Assembly (NCBI RefSeq): GCF_902506065.1 | Contig: NZ_LR732912.1 | Span: forward strand, 3,625,406 to 3,689,405 | Direction of reading: 5' to 3' | DNA from: Arthrobacter sp. 9V | GTDB lineage: Bacteria > Actinomycetota > Actinomycetes > Actinomycetales > Micrococcaceae | Length of the DNA: 64,000 nucleotides | Shown here: piece by piece, positions 36,188 through 45,679 of the stretch | Layout: each line of letters begins with the position of its first letter | How positions within the stretch are numbered: position 1 is the stretch's first letter | The notes under the pieces: model-generated | What the model saw: only the letters and a program-made list of their open reading frames with translations | Databases searched by the model: none | What the model was told of the DNA's origin: nothing | Program-made: the position numbers and the translations under genes

Positions 36188-36646
36188 ATGGGCCCGCAAA
36201 GCACCGAAGTGGAAACCCCGCGCCTCGCCGCAGCAAAAATAGGCAGTGATGTGGGCCTGTTGTTGGCCAAACTGCATGCCACCGGTTCCCTCCTGAACAA
36301 CAAGGCCCTGGCCGACTACGGCCTCCGGGAACGGTCCTTCTCCGTGCTGACGCTCGCATGCAGCGGGTTGGAACCCACCCAACGTGAACTCGCGGACTTC
36401 CTCAGCTTGGATCCCAGTCAGGTAGTCAGTCTTGTGGACGATCTGGAGCACCGCGGGCTGGTCAAGCGAGCCCAGGGCAAGCAGGACCGTCGTGCCAAGA
36501 TCATCGTCGCCACTGCTGAGGGCCGCCGCATCCACACCAAGGCGCGGGCAGGGCTGGAAGAGTGTGAGCGGACCCAACTCGCCGCCCTGACGGAGGACGA
36601 GAACGCGCAGCTGAGGGCACTGCTCAAGAAAGCCCTGTGGGGCTAA
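36188..36646 (+). CDS. phdR: MarR-family repressor of the phd-like cluster
   Basis: The 152-residue winged-helix regulator has LEPTQRELADFLSLDPSQVVSLVDDLEHRGLVKR (recognition region, about residues 60-95) and DRRAKIIVATAEGRRI (wing, about residue 100). It is divergent from phdB. MarR proteins in phenylpropanoid clusters (PhdR, CouR) usually release DNA on binding the CoA thioester; that is family knowledge and the ligand here is inferred. The ATG at 36188 is used; a longer N-terminus overlaps the operator region. Confidence 0.85.
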   Translation: MGPQSTEVETPRLAAAKIGSDVGLLLAKLHATGSLLNNKALADYGLRERSFSVLTLACSGLEPTQRELADFLSLDPSQVVSLVDDLEHRGLVKRAQGKQDRRAKIIVATAEGRRIHTKARAGLEECERTQLAALTEDENAQLRALLKKALWG

Positions 36647-36778
36647 GCTTCCCTGCGAGCGCCGGAAGGCTCCCCTCCTGAGCTGATGGCGTCGGATGGA
36701 CATCTGCACAGCAGCCATTGGCAGCCGTATGCACCTGTCCATATCGGCGTCGGCGCCCTTCTGTCAGGATCGAGAACT

Positions 36779-36997
36779 ATGAGCTTCCCTCTCTTTCACG
36801 ATCCCCTGCAGGGCGCCGTCACCGTTGACGCCCCCGTTCGCGATCCTCAAATCCACCGCCAACCCCGCCTGAACAGCCGGCCCTCACGGTCCACAAGCCA
36901 TCGACCCGAACAGTCACGAAACCTCAGACAGCGCGAGGTAGCCGGGGTTGCCGAAGACCTTCGTGCCCTCATGGAACAGGCTGCCATAAAGCGCTGA
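36779..36997 (+). CDS. Small basic hypothetical protein
   Basis: A 72-residue ORF starting MSFPLFHDPLQGAVTV, Arg- and Gln-rich, with AGGA about 10 bp before the ATG. No family is recognised. It lies in the 458-bp gap 36647-37104, in the same direction as the flanking genes. The rest of the gap shows no gene. Confidence 0.4.
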   Translation: MSFPLFHDPLQGAVTVDAPVRDPQIHRQPRLNSRPSRSTSHRPEQSRNLRQREVAGVAEDLRALMEQAAIKR

Positions 36998-37104
36998 ATC
37001 CCAAGCTGGAGGCTAGCTTCTAAAGGTGTAGATCCGCCCTAAGTGGGTATAGGTAGGGGAAACCCCTCGCAATCTATGCCACTCGTGACGGCCGGAGGTG
37101 TGCA

Positions 37105-37982
37105 GTGAGCTGGAAGACTTCCAAGCGATGGGCGGAGCCTAAGAGCTCTCCCGAATCTGCGGTACTGGATGTACTCATCCCCACCTGCAACCGCCCCGCG
37201 GAAGCGGCGGTGACTTTAGCTGGTTTGGCTGCGCAGTCCGAGCCGTCGTTCAGGCTTGTGATGAGCGACCAATCGGACGGTAGCCCTGACTGGGAACATC
37301 CCGCAGTTGCCGCCATGCTCCGGCTACTGGAGGCGCAGGGACGGACGGTTGCCTTGTTCCGCCATCTTCCTCGACGAGGACTCGCAGAACACCGGCAATT
37401 TCTACTGGAGCAGTCCAGCGCAGCACAATGCCTTTTCCTGGATGATGATATCTGGCTGGAACCAGGCGCTCTTATGCAGCTGAGCCGGGCTTTGGACGAT
37501 CTAGGCTGCGGCTTTGTGGGCATGGCCCCCAAGGGCTCTCCTACCTTGAGGACAGGAGACCCGAGGAAACTGCAGCCTTTGAAACATGGCAAGGGCCAGT
37601 GACGCCTGAACGCATTCAACCCGGTACCACTGCCTTCAACCGGTGGCCGCTTCACAACGCGGCCAATGTGAGCCACCTGAGCGTCGAAGTCCCACTGCCC
37701 CCGGAAGGATGGGTTCCGTACCGGGTAGCTTGGCTGGGCGGATGCGTGCTTTATAACAGGCAGGCCTTGATTGATGCCGGCGGTTTCTCCTTCTGGCCGG
37801 TTCTTCCCGCCAACCATGCGGGCGAGGATGTGGTGGCGCAATGGCAGGTCATGGAAAAGTACGGAGGTGCCGGAATCCTGCCTTCAGGCGCTGTCCACCT
37901 CGAATCGCCCACCACCGTAATTGATCGACGCGTTGAAGCTTACGAGGTGGTGTTGGACATCAATCCGACACGCGTGACATGA
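37105..37982 (+). pseudogene. GT2-family glycosyltransferase, frameshifted in a C run
   Basis: The first frame (GTG 37105 to 37602) gives LDVLIPTCNRPAEAAVTLAGL and LFLDDDIWLEPGALMQL, the GT-A nucleotide-sugar site with a DDD metal motif. The second frame continues with LSYLEDRRPEE, then NRWPLHNAANVSHL and HAGEDVVAQWQVMEKYG, typical of the GT2 C-terminal half. The frames switch at CCCCC (37526-37530); one more C gives a continuous 292-residue protein (residues MAPQGLSYLED across the join). Either the gene is broken or the base call is wrong at the homopolymer. The stop overlaps the next ATG region. Confidence 0.8.
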
Positions 37983-38059
37983 CCGGCCCTCTCTCCCCGA
38001 CTAGTATCACTGGTTGGAGCGTCACCAAGATGCATAGCGGAATATCGAAGGGTACAGCG

Positions 38060-39337
38060 ATGGAACTGGGGGCCACACGCGTCGAAGTGTTTGCCGACGG
38101 CAGGGTAACTGTAGGCGGAGAAGCCATTTCTCCACCCGAGGGAATTGACCCCTACTCGGCTGCAATTGCGGTACTTGCGGACTACGCCAAGTCGTCCGGA
38201 GCGCCGGTTTTGGCGGATGCGATCGACCATGCCAAGGGGCAGGAAGGCCGGTTCCACGTGCATCCGGACGGGCGGGCGGAAGCGGTGACAGGATTCCCCG
38301 GCGCCGTGGACACGTCGCCTGCCGAAGCAGCCCAGCCTGTTGCCCAAGGCGCCCAGGCTGACACCGAAGCTGCTACGGCAAAGCCAAACGCCTCTCCGAT
38401 GAACCCAAGCTACGGATCCGCGCACCTTGAGACCCAGTTCGTCAGGCCGGACAGGCCACGCCCCACCACTGGAATCCGCGGCGCTCTGTATTCGGCTACG
38501 GGAGGTTTCGTCAACCTGGGCCCCAGCGCCAAGGACCAAGACGAGGCCGAACTGGAGCGCCGGATCGCCCGTCCCCTGTCCGGCAGCTTCAACACAGCGA
38601 TCCTCAGCCTCAAGGGCGGCATCGGCAAAACATCCACCACCGTGGGTGTAGGAATGATCCTTGCCGAATACCGCGGTGACCACCCCTGCGCGATCGACGC
38701 CAACCCTGACAGCGGGGACCTGGCCGAGCGTGCACTCGGTGAAATGCTTTACCAAAAGGTCAAGCCGCGCACCATTACGGACATCGTCCGGGACATCGAC
38801 CAGATCACGTCCCTGACCATGCTCACCGATTACATGCATCACGCCAACAGGCTGCACCTGGTGGCAGGCGAGCAGGATCCCGCGTTGTCCGATGCCCTCA
38901 CGGCCGCTGAGTATCTGAAGATCAAGCACTTGGTTTCCCAGTACTACTCAGTGACTCTCACTGACTGCGGCACAGGCGTGTCACACCCGGCCATGGCCGG
39001 GGTGCTCCCGGAAGCAACCAACTTGGTCATCGCCTCCGGCTACGCCGTGAGTGGTGCCAAGCGTGCCCGCAATACGCTCCAATGGCTGGCCGACCATGGG
39101 TATGAGAATCTGGCAAGAAACGCCATTGTGGTGGTCACGGACAAGGACCAAGTATCCAGCCGAGTCAATAAACGTGCCATTGAAGAGCACCTTGCCGGTT
39201 TCTGCCGGCAGCTCATCACTGTGCCTCACGACCGCGGCGTCGCAGACGGCGATCGCATCTCTTTGGACAAGATTTCGGGCGGGACCCGGCGGGCCTACAA
39301 GGAGATCGCCGCAGCGATCGTGGACGGCTACGTCTAG
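38060..39337 (+). CDS. ParA/MinD-like ATPase next to the T7SS locus
   Basis: The 425-residue protein has a small N-terminal domain (VEVFADGRVTVGGE) and a Pro/Ala-rich linker. The deviant Walker A motif is SLKGGIGKTSTTVGVG (about residues 183-198), and CAIDANPDSGDLAERALG is the switch. MinD/ParA-like ATPases accompany many actinobacterial T7SS loci, where some position or regulate the apparatus. It is the intact counterpart of the eroded protein at 44633. AAGGG supports ATG 38060; an ATG at 37979 that overlaps the previous stop lacks a binding site. Confidence 0.82.
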   Translation: MELGATRVEVFADGRVTVGGEAISPPEGIDPYSAAIAVLADYAKSSGAPVLADAIDHAKGQEGRFHVHPDGRAEAVTGFPGAVDTSPAEAAQPVAQGAQADTEAATAKPNASPMNPSYGSAHLETQFVRPDRPRPTTGIRGALYSATGGFVNLGPSAKDQDEAELERRIARPLSGSFNTAILSLKGGIGKTSTTVGVGMILAEYRGDHPCAIDANPDSGDLAERALGEMLYQKVKPRTITDIVRDIDQITSLTMLTDYMHHANRLHLVAGEQDPALSDALTAAEYLKIKHLVSQYYSVTLTDCGTGVSHPAMAGVLPEATNLVIASGYAVSGAKRARNTLQWLADHGYENLARNAIVVVTDKDQVSSRVNKRAIEEHLAGFCRQLITVPHDRGVADGDRISLDKISGGTRRAYKEIAAAIVDGYV

Positions 39338-39351
39338 GCCGGCTACAGCCC

Positions 39352-40287
39352 CTACGGGCTACCCTGTGCCATCGCGTGCGCCGCACCGAGTATCTGTTGC
39401 TGGGTGCGGCCGGCAACGCCCCCGTCCCAGGCGGATGCCGCCGGGTACCGGATGGCCAGATGCTGGAAAGGTGCGTGGCCCAAGACCTCGGCGGAGATCC
39501 CGGCGGACTCCTTCAAGAGGGATTCAGGTACGCCCGGGTGCAACTGCGGCCCCAGTACCAGCAATTGCGGCACCCTCAAGGAATCCTGTCCCACGCGGAC
39601 GCTGAGACCTGAGGCCCCGACATGCAGTTCCACGCCAAACTCCTGCACGTTGGCCCGCACCGCGGCCTGCTCCAGGGCAGCCGGATCTGCCAGCGCATCG
39701 ATGCCGGGAGCGGTGATCAGCACGTCGAATGCCTCCACCACGCCTGCCTCCGTACGGTACGCAGTCACTGCACCGGCGAATCCTTGACCGGAAAACAGCC
39801 GGATCCCCAACGGCATGTCCTCCCGAAGCCCTGCAGTCAACACGGCCGGGTCCCATGCTTCATGAAGAGGCTCTGCGGGACCCATGTACTCCAGAGTGCA
39901 TCCGGCAGCAGCCAACATCGCGGACGTGAAGGCTCCCAGCATCAGGTCGCCCGTGGCAGCGTGCAGCACACTGCCGAACATCACGACGGCGGGGCTCACC
40001 TCTGGCGCGTCGGTCGCCGTTAAGGCTTCGGTCGCCGCAGAGTCCTCGTTGGCCAGTAGGGCATCGCGCACCTCGCCGTCGGATCCTTCCACCACCCAAG
40101 GGATTAGTGCGGCTTTGAGAAATGCCAGCAGCGGGTAACTGACGGCCGCTTCGGCTTGTGTCTGAAGTGCGACGATGCCGCTCCCCGACGAGGCAGCCGC
40201 AGCCTGCTGAAGATCTATACGCAGCGTGCTGCTAAGCCATGGACGGCCCGCTGGGGTGGGAACGGGCACCAACGGTATTGAACTCAT
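39352..40287 (-). CDS. Uncharacterised protein, last gene of the T7SS operon
   Basis: The 311-residue Ala-rich, mostly soluble protein starts MSSIPLVPVPTPAGRPWLSS. It has moderately hydrophobic stretches but no clear membrane helix and no motif I recognise. Its ATG overlaps the upstream stop (ATGA at 40284-40287), so it is translationally coupled and belongs to the operon. A role as effector chaperone is a guess, by analogy with EspG, and is not supported by sequence. Confidence 0.75.
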   Translation of the reverse strand: MSSIPLVPVPTPAGRPWLSSTLRIDLQQAAAASSGSGIVALQTQAEAAVSYPLLAFLKAALIPWVVEGSDGEVRDALLANEDSAATEALTATDAPEVSPAVVMFGSVLHAATGDLMLGAFTSAMLAAAGCTLEYMGPAEPLHEAWDPAVLTAGLREDMPLGIRLFSGQGFAGAVTAYRTEAGVVEAFDVLITAPGIDALADPAALEQAAVRANVQEFGVELHVGASGLSVRVGQDSLRVPQLLVLGPQLHPGVPESLLKESAGISAEVLGHAPFQHLAIRYPAASAWDGGVAGRTQQQILGAAHAMAQGSP

Positions 40288-40664
40288 GCTCCCCATTCCG
40301 CGTTGATGACCTCGTTGGACTGCGGATCAATGAGAAGTCCTTTGGTTCCGATCACCGTGATCATGAGGAAGGCGCGCACGGCCTCAGCAGTGTCTTTGTC
40401 ATAAGGGCAGTTGACCTCAGAGACCCAGGCGTCACCGGCAAGCTGGTGGGCTACCTCCTCACCAAAGACCCGGCCCACTTCAGAATTCGGCACGTTCAGG
40501 GGAACGCTGATGAGCCCCAGATCTTCCCCCGCGAGATTCACTACAAGGTTCTCGGAGCCCTCCACAGCGTTGACAAAGAACTTGTTTTCGAACTCGCCGC
40601 AGGCATAGGCGAACCGGCCTTCGCGCGGATCCTCATCGCAAATCAGGTGAAAGTCATAGCTCAT
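40284..40664 (-). CDS. Uncharacterised small protein of the T7SS operon
   Basis: The 126-residue acidic protein starts MSYDFHLICDEDPREG and has no membrane segment or known motif. Its ATG (40664) lies inside the 3' end of eccC (11-bp overlap) and its stop overlaps the next ATG. This tight coupling indicates a stoichiometric partner in secretion. Confidence 0.75.
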   Translation of the reverse strand: MSYDFHLICDEDPREGRFAYACGEFENKFFVNAVEGSENLVVNLAGEDLGLISVPLNVPNSEVGRVFGEEVAHQLAGDAWVSEVNCPYDKDTAEAVRAFLMITVIGTKGLLIDPQSNEVINAEWGA

Positions 40665-43600
40665 GGTGAACAACCTCGTGATCCTGGTAGAAGGTCTGGA
40701 CCGTCACGGGTGAGCGGCTGGTACGAAGAATTCTTGCCCTACCAACAGGTAGAGGAACAGGGCGCTCCCCGTTGGCGATCACTCCTTCTGAGCGGTCTCC
40801 GGAAAACATGATCACGGGAGCGCCAGCGGCCCGGAGACCGGCAATGAAGTGGTCGTGCATCATCATGCCGCTACCGGTGGTCCTGCTGGTGACCATGGCG
40901 AAAAGACCAACATCTGCCCCTGAGGGAAGGTAACTTGCAAGGGCCCGCAGCGGCTGGTTTCCCGTGGCCGCCAAAATGTCATAGTCGTCTACCAAGAGCA
41001 CGATCTTGGGGCTACGGACGGGTGCGCTGCTTCCATCGCCTAACCGGTCCCGCGCCTGGCCTGCAACGAATTCCGCCAGCTGGGATGCCTTTTGTGCGTT
41101 GGACGCGTACTCACCCAGGTACTCATCAGGAATGAAGTCCTGCAGCTGCTGTCGAGGATCGAACACCGCAAAGGCCAGCTCACCCGGTTGGTGCGAGGCC
41201 ATCAGCTGAGAGGCTGCCGTCCGCAGCAGGTTGGTCCGGCCGGTTTCAGGGTCCCCAACCACCACGGCTCCCCTGTCCGCGCCCAACAAATCAAGGTTCT
41301 CAGTGCCGGCGTCGTGCTCCCGGACCCCCAGCGCAATGCTGCCGCGCACAGGACGGTGGTCCCGTGTAAGCCGCGTGATGGCGGGCAGGATGCGCACCGG
41401 AGGAGCGGTCAAAGCACTGTACTGGTGCAGGACCGCACCCAGCTCAGCCAGTTCCTGCCCGGCATTGTCCTGATCCGGGGTTGGGGACAGCGATGGAAGG
41501 GCGAAGTGCCCAATGGTCTTGTCCATTGTCAGGGCACGTCCTGGCCGGTTTGCCCCAAGAGTTGTTGCCAGGCGGCGGTCCAGTGAATCCGTGGGATCAG
41601 CAAGGTGCAGCTCAATCCTTGTTCCCAGGAGCGACTGCCTGGACATCCGGACGTCGGACCAATTCCGCAGGCTGACCAGCACGTGAACGCCCAAGGTGCT
41701 GCCGCGTGTCATGACGTCATGTACTGCTTCCTCCAGTTCGGGGAATTCGGAGGTCAGGCTTCCGAAGCCGTCGATTACAAGGAAAGCGTCGGTGCACGAC
41801 AGCTCTCCCAGCCCTCCCCGCGATCGAAGCGCACGCATGGCTTGTAGTGAATCCAGTTTGTGGTGATCGAACACGGACTGCCGGACGTTAAGCAGCCCTT
41901 GGACCTCCTCAATGGTTCTCCGGAGCAGTTCCCGGTTGCCGCGGCCGGCCACCCCGCTGCAGTGCGGAAGCCCGGCCAGCCCTGTGAGGGCATTTCCAAG
42001 GAGGTCCACCGCGTAGATATTGATGTCATCCACCCCATGGCTCAAGGCCAGCGATGCCGCGATGGTTCGCAGCGCAGTGGATTTTCCGCTCTGCGGGGCG
42101 CCGATGATCGCGAGGTTGCCGCCGCGGGCGGTGAGATCCAGGTGCCATGGCCCTTGCCACTGACGGGCGGGGTCGTCCAGGATCCCGACGGCGGGGCTGA
42201 GGTATTGCGGTTGGGCGAGCCTGGGCCCTATGGAGGTGAGGTCCAGTGAGGCACCGGTTCCCGCCAGGGACACGGCAACCGGCAAAGGCGGAAGCCATAC
42301 GGGTTGGGTTAGGCGCGGCTGTTCGGCGGCGAAACCCACGACGGCGGAGAGGATGGTTGCGCTTTCTGTCTCTTCCTGGGAGCGCTTGCCTCCTACGGAA
42401 CCGCCCCTCATCATCGTGCTGCTCATCAAGGCGTCATCAGAGACCTCGGTGATCGAATCTTCTGCCAGGCGGAAGGACTGCACGGGGACGGACTCCGCAA
42501 CTGTATCTACGGCGTCGTCCTCCGGCGACGGCAACGCACCGGAGACGTACGCCGCACGGAATCGTTTGAACACGGTGGTGTCCACTTTGAGGATGCCGTG
42601 GCCGGGGGTACTTGGCAGGTGATAGGCATCGGGGACATCGATGATGGTCCTGCTTTCGCTCTCCGAATTGGTGTGGAGCGCTATCCGGTAGGCCAGATAG
42701 GTATCGAGCCCGCGGAGCATGCCTTGCTCCACTTTCTGGGATGCCAAGAGCAGGTGAATGCCGATTGAGCGGCCGATCCTGCCGATGGACAACAAGAGGT
42801 CGATGAAATCTGCCCGTGCAGTCAGCAACTCCCCGAATTCGTCGATGCACACGAACAGGTAAGGAAGCGGCTCAGCAAGTGCCGGGTTGTCAGGGTGCCT
42901 GCTGCGGGCGCTTCGATAATCGTTGATGTGGGCAAAGTCGCCACCGTTCTTCAGCAACTCCTGCCTGCGTTTAACCTCTCCCGCAAGGCTGGAGTAGATT
43001 CTGTCCACCAAGCTGGCGTCGCTGACCAGGTTTGTGACCAACCCTGAAACATGAGGGGCGGCCTCGAACGGGGCGAACGTTGCGCCGCCTTTGTAGTCCA
43101 CCAGGACCATGTTGAGGTCCCCAGGTGAATGGGTGGCGATCAACGACAGCACAATTGTTCGCAGGAGCTCGGACTTGCCCGAACCAGTTGCGCCGACGCA
43201 TAGCCCGTGCGGACCCATGCCTTGTTGGGCCGGTTCTTTCAGGTCCAGGTGAACCGGTGTTCCGTCCTCGTCTTCTCCGATGGCAACCCGCAGGAAGTCC
43301 GAGCCGCGCTGGCTCTTCCATAGCCGGAGCATGGCCTCGGCTGTGTAGTCGGTCAGACCCAATGCCTCCGCGTAGCTGCGCGAAGACTTGTGCTCCCCGA
43401 ATTCGTGGGACAACTCCGAAAGACGCAGCGGCGCCAACGCCCTGGCTACGGATTCGGCAACCACCTCAGGCACGTCATCAGCAACGCCTTGCATGGTTTG
43501 GCCGGTGGCGGTAGCTTCCAAGCTCAACGCGTCAGGCGAGACCATCAGACGGAGATCAACGCGTTCCGGCTCTTGCTGCTGTTCAGTCAAAACATGGATT

Positions 43601-44628
43601 CGAGTCACCGCAAGCCGGGACAACGGAAGGTCAGCCGGCACTCCGGGGAGCGCAGCAGCGTTTTGCCCCGGGAGGTCCGTGACAATAATCAGTCGCGGAA
43701 GGGCGTCCGCGGGGACTTGTTGGAAGTTTCGGGCGGCGCTGTTGACGGCTGTGAGCCGCGCGCCCAAGGAGTTTTCCAGCAGGCCGGCCAGTTCGGTCAA
43801 GGAACCCGCCCTGCGAAGTGTTCCGCGGTCCTGCAGATGTGGCAGCCATTTGGTCCACTCCCAGTTCTCCAGCTCGGCTTCACCAACAACGATCGCCAGC
43901 TCCACGTCCTCGGGAGACTGTGCCGACGTGAGCTGGCAGACGAGGCTGCGGCACACCGTCAGTGCCGTTTCCCGGTCCCCCACGATTGATACGTCGGACA
44001 CTGCACCCAGAGGCAGCGTCAGCGGCATATCAGGATTGCTGCCAAAGCGTCGGCGCAGCTGTTCAGCTTCAGAGAGCATGAAGGCGTCAGGACGTTCAAC
44101 AGCATCCCCGCTGTCCTGAATGGTGATAGGCCTGCGCGGAACACTGCCGGTGCCGAATCGGGTAACCAGGAAGTCAGGACTTGTCCGGCGGCGCTCCCAG
44201 AGCCGGTGGGGATCGTTGACTACGCTCTGCACCAAGCGGTTCACCGGCGGATGGGCCGCATTTGCACGAGCCCGGGCACGTTGTTCTTCTGCCTCAAAGT
44301 CTGAGCGGCGGCGCCTGAGGTAGTCCATATACAGGCGGCGTTTGGTCGCCCTTTGTCGCGTAGCCTTGCCGCGCTGGGAGAACATGAGCACAACCGAAGC
44401 CAAAACAGTGGCCACCATCATGATCGCGCCGATGCCGGCCAGGGATGACCCCCGGAAGAGCATCATAACCGTTACCGATGTGGCGGCTCCGAGCATGGGT
44501 ACCAGGGCAAGGAGGTTCATCCCGCCTGCGCCCCCGGCCAGCTGCGGAGGGGCATCCAACAGGGCAGCTTCAGGCGTCTTCTCAGGAAGTGTGGTCCGTG
44601 CAGGACGATGGACAATCCGTGTTGTCAT
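40654..44628 (-). CDS. eccC: T7SS FtsK/SpoIIIE-type motor ATPase EccC
   Basis: The 1324-residue membrane ATPase powers type VII secretion. Two membrane helices (about 38-58 and 63-83) precede a domain and three P-loop domains. P-loop 1 is GATGSGKS (479-486), with Walker B LFVCIDEFGE (591-600). P-loop 2 is GAPQSGKS (843-850), with VIDGFGSL about 951. P-loop 3 is GDPETGRT (1125-1132), where the usual Lys is Arg. All three domains are fused in one chain, as in single-gene EccC. Only domain 1 has all the canonical residues, as is usual for EccC. It follows the MinD-like gene by 4 bp. Confidence 0.95.
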   Translation of the reverse strand: MTTRIVHRPARTTLPEKTPEAALLDAPPQLAGGAGGMNLLALVPMLGAATSVTVMMLFRGSSLAGIGAIMMVATVLASVVLMFSQRGKATRQRATKRRLYMDYLRRRRSDFEAEEQRARARANAAHPPVNRLVQSVVNDPHRLWERRRTSPDFLVTRFGTGSVPRRPITIQDSGDAVERPDAFMLSEAEQLRRRFGSNPDMPLTLPLGAVSDVSIVGDRETALTVCRSLVCQLTSAQSPEDVELAIVVGEAELENWEWTKWLPHLQDRGTLRRAGSLTELAGLLENSLGARLTAVNSAARNFQQVPADALPRLIIVTDLPGQNAAALPGVPADLPLSRLAVTRIHVLTEQQQEPERVDLRLMVSPDALSLEATATGQTMQGVADDVPEVVAESVARALAPLRLSELSHEFGEHKSSRSYAEALGLTDYTAEAMLRLWKSQRGSDFLRVAIGEDEDGTPVHLDLKEPAQQGMGPHGLCVGATGSGKSELLRTIVLSLIATHSPGDLNMVLVDYKGGATFAPFEAAPHVSGLVTNLVSDASLVDRIYSSLAGEVKRRQELLKNGGDFAHINDYRSARSRHPDNPALAEPLPYLFVCIDEFGELLTARADFIDLLLSIGRIGRSIGIHLLLASQKVEQGMLRGLDTYLAYRIALHTNSESESRTIIDVPDAYHLPSTPGHGILKVDTTVFKRFRAAYVSGALPSPEDDAVDTVAESVPVQSFRLAEDSITEVSDDALMSSTMMRGGSVGGKRSQEETESATILSAVVGFAAEQPRLTQPVWLPPLPVAVSLAGTGASLDLTSIGPRLAQPQYLSPAVGILDDPARQWQGPWHLDLTARGGNLAIIGAPQSGKSTALRTIAASLALSHGVDDINIYAVDLLGNALTGLAGLPHCSGVAGRGNRELLRRTIEEVQGLLNVRQSVFDHHKLDSLQAMRALRSRGGLGELSCTDAFLVIDGFGSLTSEFPELEEAVHDVMTRGSTLGVHVLVSLRNWSDVRMSRQSLLGTRIELHLADPTDSLDRRLATTLGANRPGRALTMDKTIGHFALPSLSPTPDQDNAGQELAELGAVLHQYSALTAPPVRILPAITRLTRDHRPVRGSIALGVREHDAGTENLDLLGADRGAVVVGDPETGRTNLLRTAASQLMASHQPGELAFAVFDPRQQLQDFIPDEYLGEYASNAQKASQLAEFVAGQARDRLGDGSSAPVRSPKIVLLVDDYDILAATGNQPLRALASYLPSGADVGLFAMVTSRTTGSGMMMHDHFIAGLRAAGAPVIMFSGDRSEGVIANGERPVPLPVGRARILRTSRSPVTVQTFYQDHEVVHHEL

Positions 44629-44632
44629 GCGG

Positions 44633-45679
44633 CTAGGCTCTGTTCGCGGCCATCAGGGCCTTGCCGGTGAGTTCCGTAGCCGCGATCCTGGTTCGGGAGC
44701 CCAGCCGGCTGAGCTGAAGGCTGCTGCCACTGGCCAAATGCCGATCATAGGGCAACACACCATCGCTCAGTGCTGCCTCATGATTCTGGCGGGACCGTAC
44801 CACCACTGCCACTTGGTGAACGTCCGGGAATGAAGTGCCCAGCGACTCCTGGAGTGACGCGAGTTTGGCCGCCTCCGGGTTTCCGGGCGGTGAAACCAGG
44901 ACCACGGCGTGCGCGGTTCCCAGCAGCGCGGCCGCATGCCGGGACAAAGGTGAGGCACCGCCGTCGACGACTGTTACCGCCATAAAGCGCGACAACGTGG
45001 ATGAAACGTCTGTCCACTCCTGCAAACCGATCGGCGCGTCCGCCAAGGCGGGAACGTCAGCCCTCCCCGCCGCGAAGACGTGGTTGCCGCAGGCGGCAGC
45101 GTTCTTGACGGAATCGGGCAACGTACGGACCGGTTGTGTACGGAACTGCTGCATAAGGTCAGTTAATAGGGCGGTTTGCGAGGCTCCAAGGTAGCGCAGG
45201 AGGTTGCCGCTGCGATCAGTGGCATCCACGGCTATGACTGGCTCCTGGCGGATGCCGCCCAGCAACTTGGCCATGAGCGCTGCAACGGTAGTAGAGGCCG
45301 CGCCGCCTGCCGTCCCCAAAATTACTATCCGCCGACCCGTGGTGATGGGGGCTTCGACCGCTGAGCTCGCCCTGATGAGGCGCTCGGAAAGGGATCCGGA
45401 AGTCACGGCGTCGGTCACCTCGAAGCGGACGCGTTCCCACCAGGTGTCACCACTTTTACGGCGTGAAACAGCACCGCTTGTGGCGTGTGGCGCAGGGACG
45501 GAAGGGCTCGACGGCGGCACCTCAACTGGCGCTGTCTTCGGTTCATCGGTAGGGGCCGCCGGCATGGTGGCATCGGAAGGGGCTGGGGCTGGTGTCGCAG
45601 TGCCACCCATACCCGGAAAGCCGCCCACCGGCGTCGCCGGCTGGCCTATGGGAAATCCTGAACGCGTTGTCTCAGCCAA
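44633..45679 (-). CDS. MinD-like T7SS protein with eroded P-loop
   Basis: The 348-residue protein has a Pro/Ala/Thr-rich N-terminal tail (about residues 1-70) and a MinD/ParA-like domain. Its Walker A position reads GTAGGAASTT (122-131), lacking both Lys of KGGxGKT, while AVDATDRSGNLLRYLG is the switch-like segment. It resembles mycobacterial EspI-type proteins in layout. ATP hydrolysis is unlikely; a structural or regulatory role is inferred. It starts 8 bp inside the eccD end (45672-45679) and ends 4 bp before eccC. Confidence 0.8.
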   Translation of the reverse strand: MAETTRSGFPIGQPATPVGGFPGMGGTATPAPAPSDATMPAAPTDEPKTAPVEVPPSSPSVPAPHATSGAVSRRKSGDTWWERVRFEVTDAVTSGSLSERLIRASSAVEAPITTGRRIVILGTAGGAASTTVAALMAKLLGGIRQEPVIAVDATDRSGNLLRYLGASQTALLTDLMQQFRTQPVRTLPDSVKNAAACGNHVFAAGRADVPALADAPIGLQEWTDVSSTLSRFMAVTVVDGGASPLSRHAAALLGTAHAVVLVSPPGNPEAAKLASLQESLGTSFPDVHQVAVVVRSRQNHEAALSDGVLPYDRHLASGSSLQLSRLGSRTRIAATELTGKALMAANRA

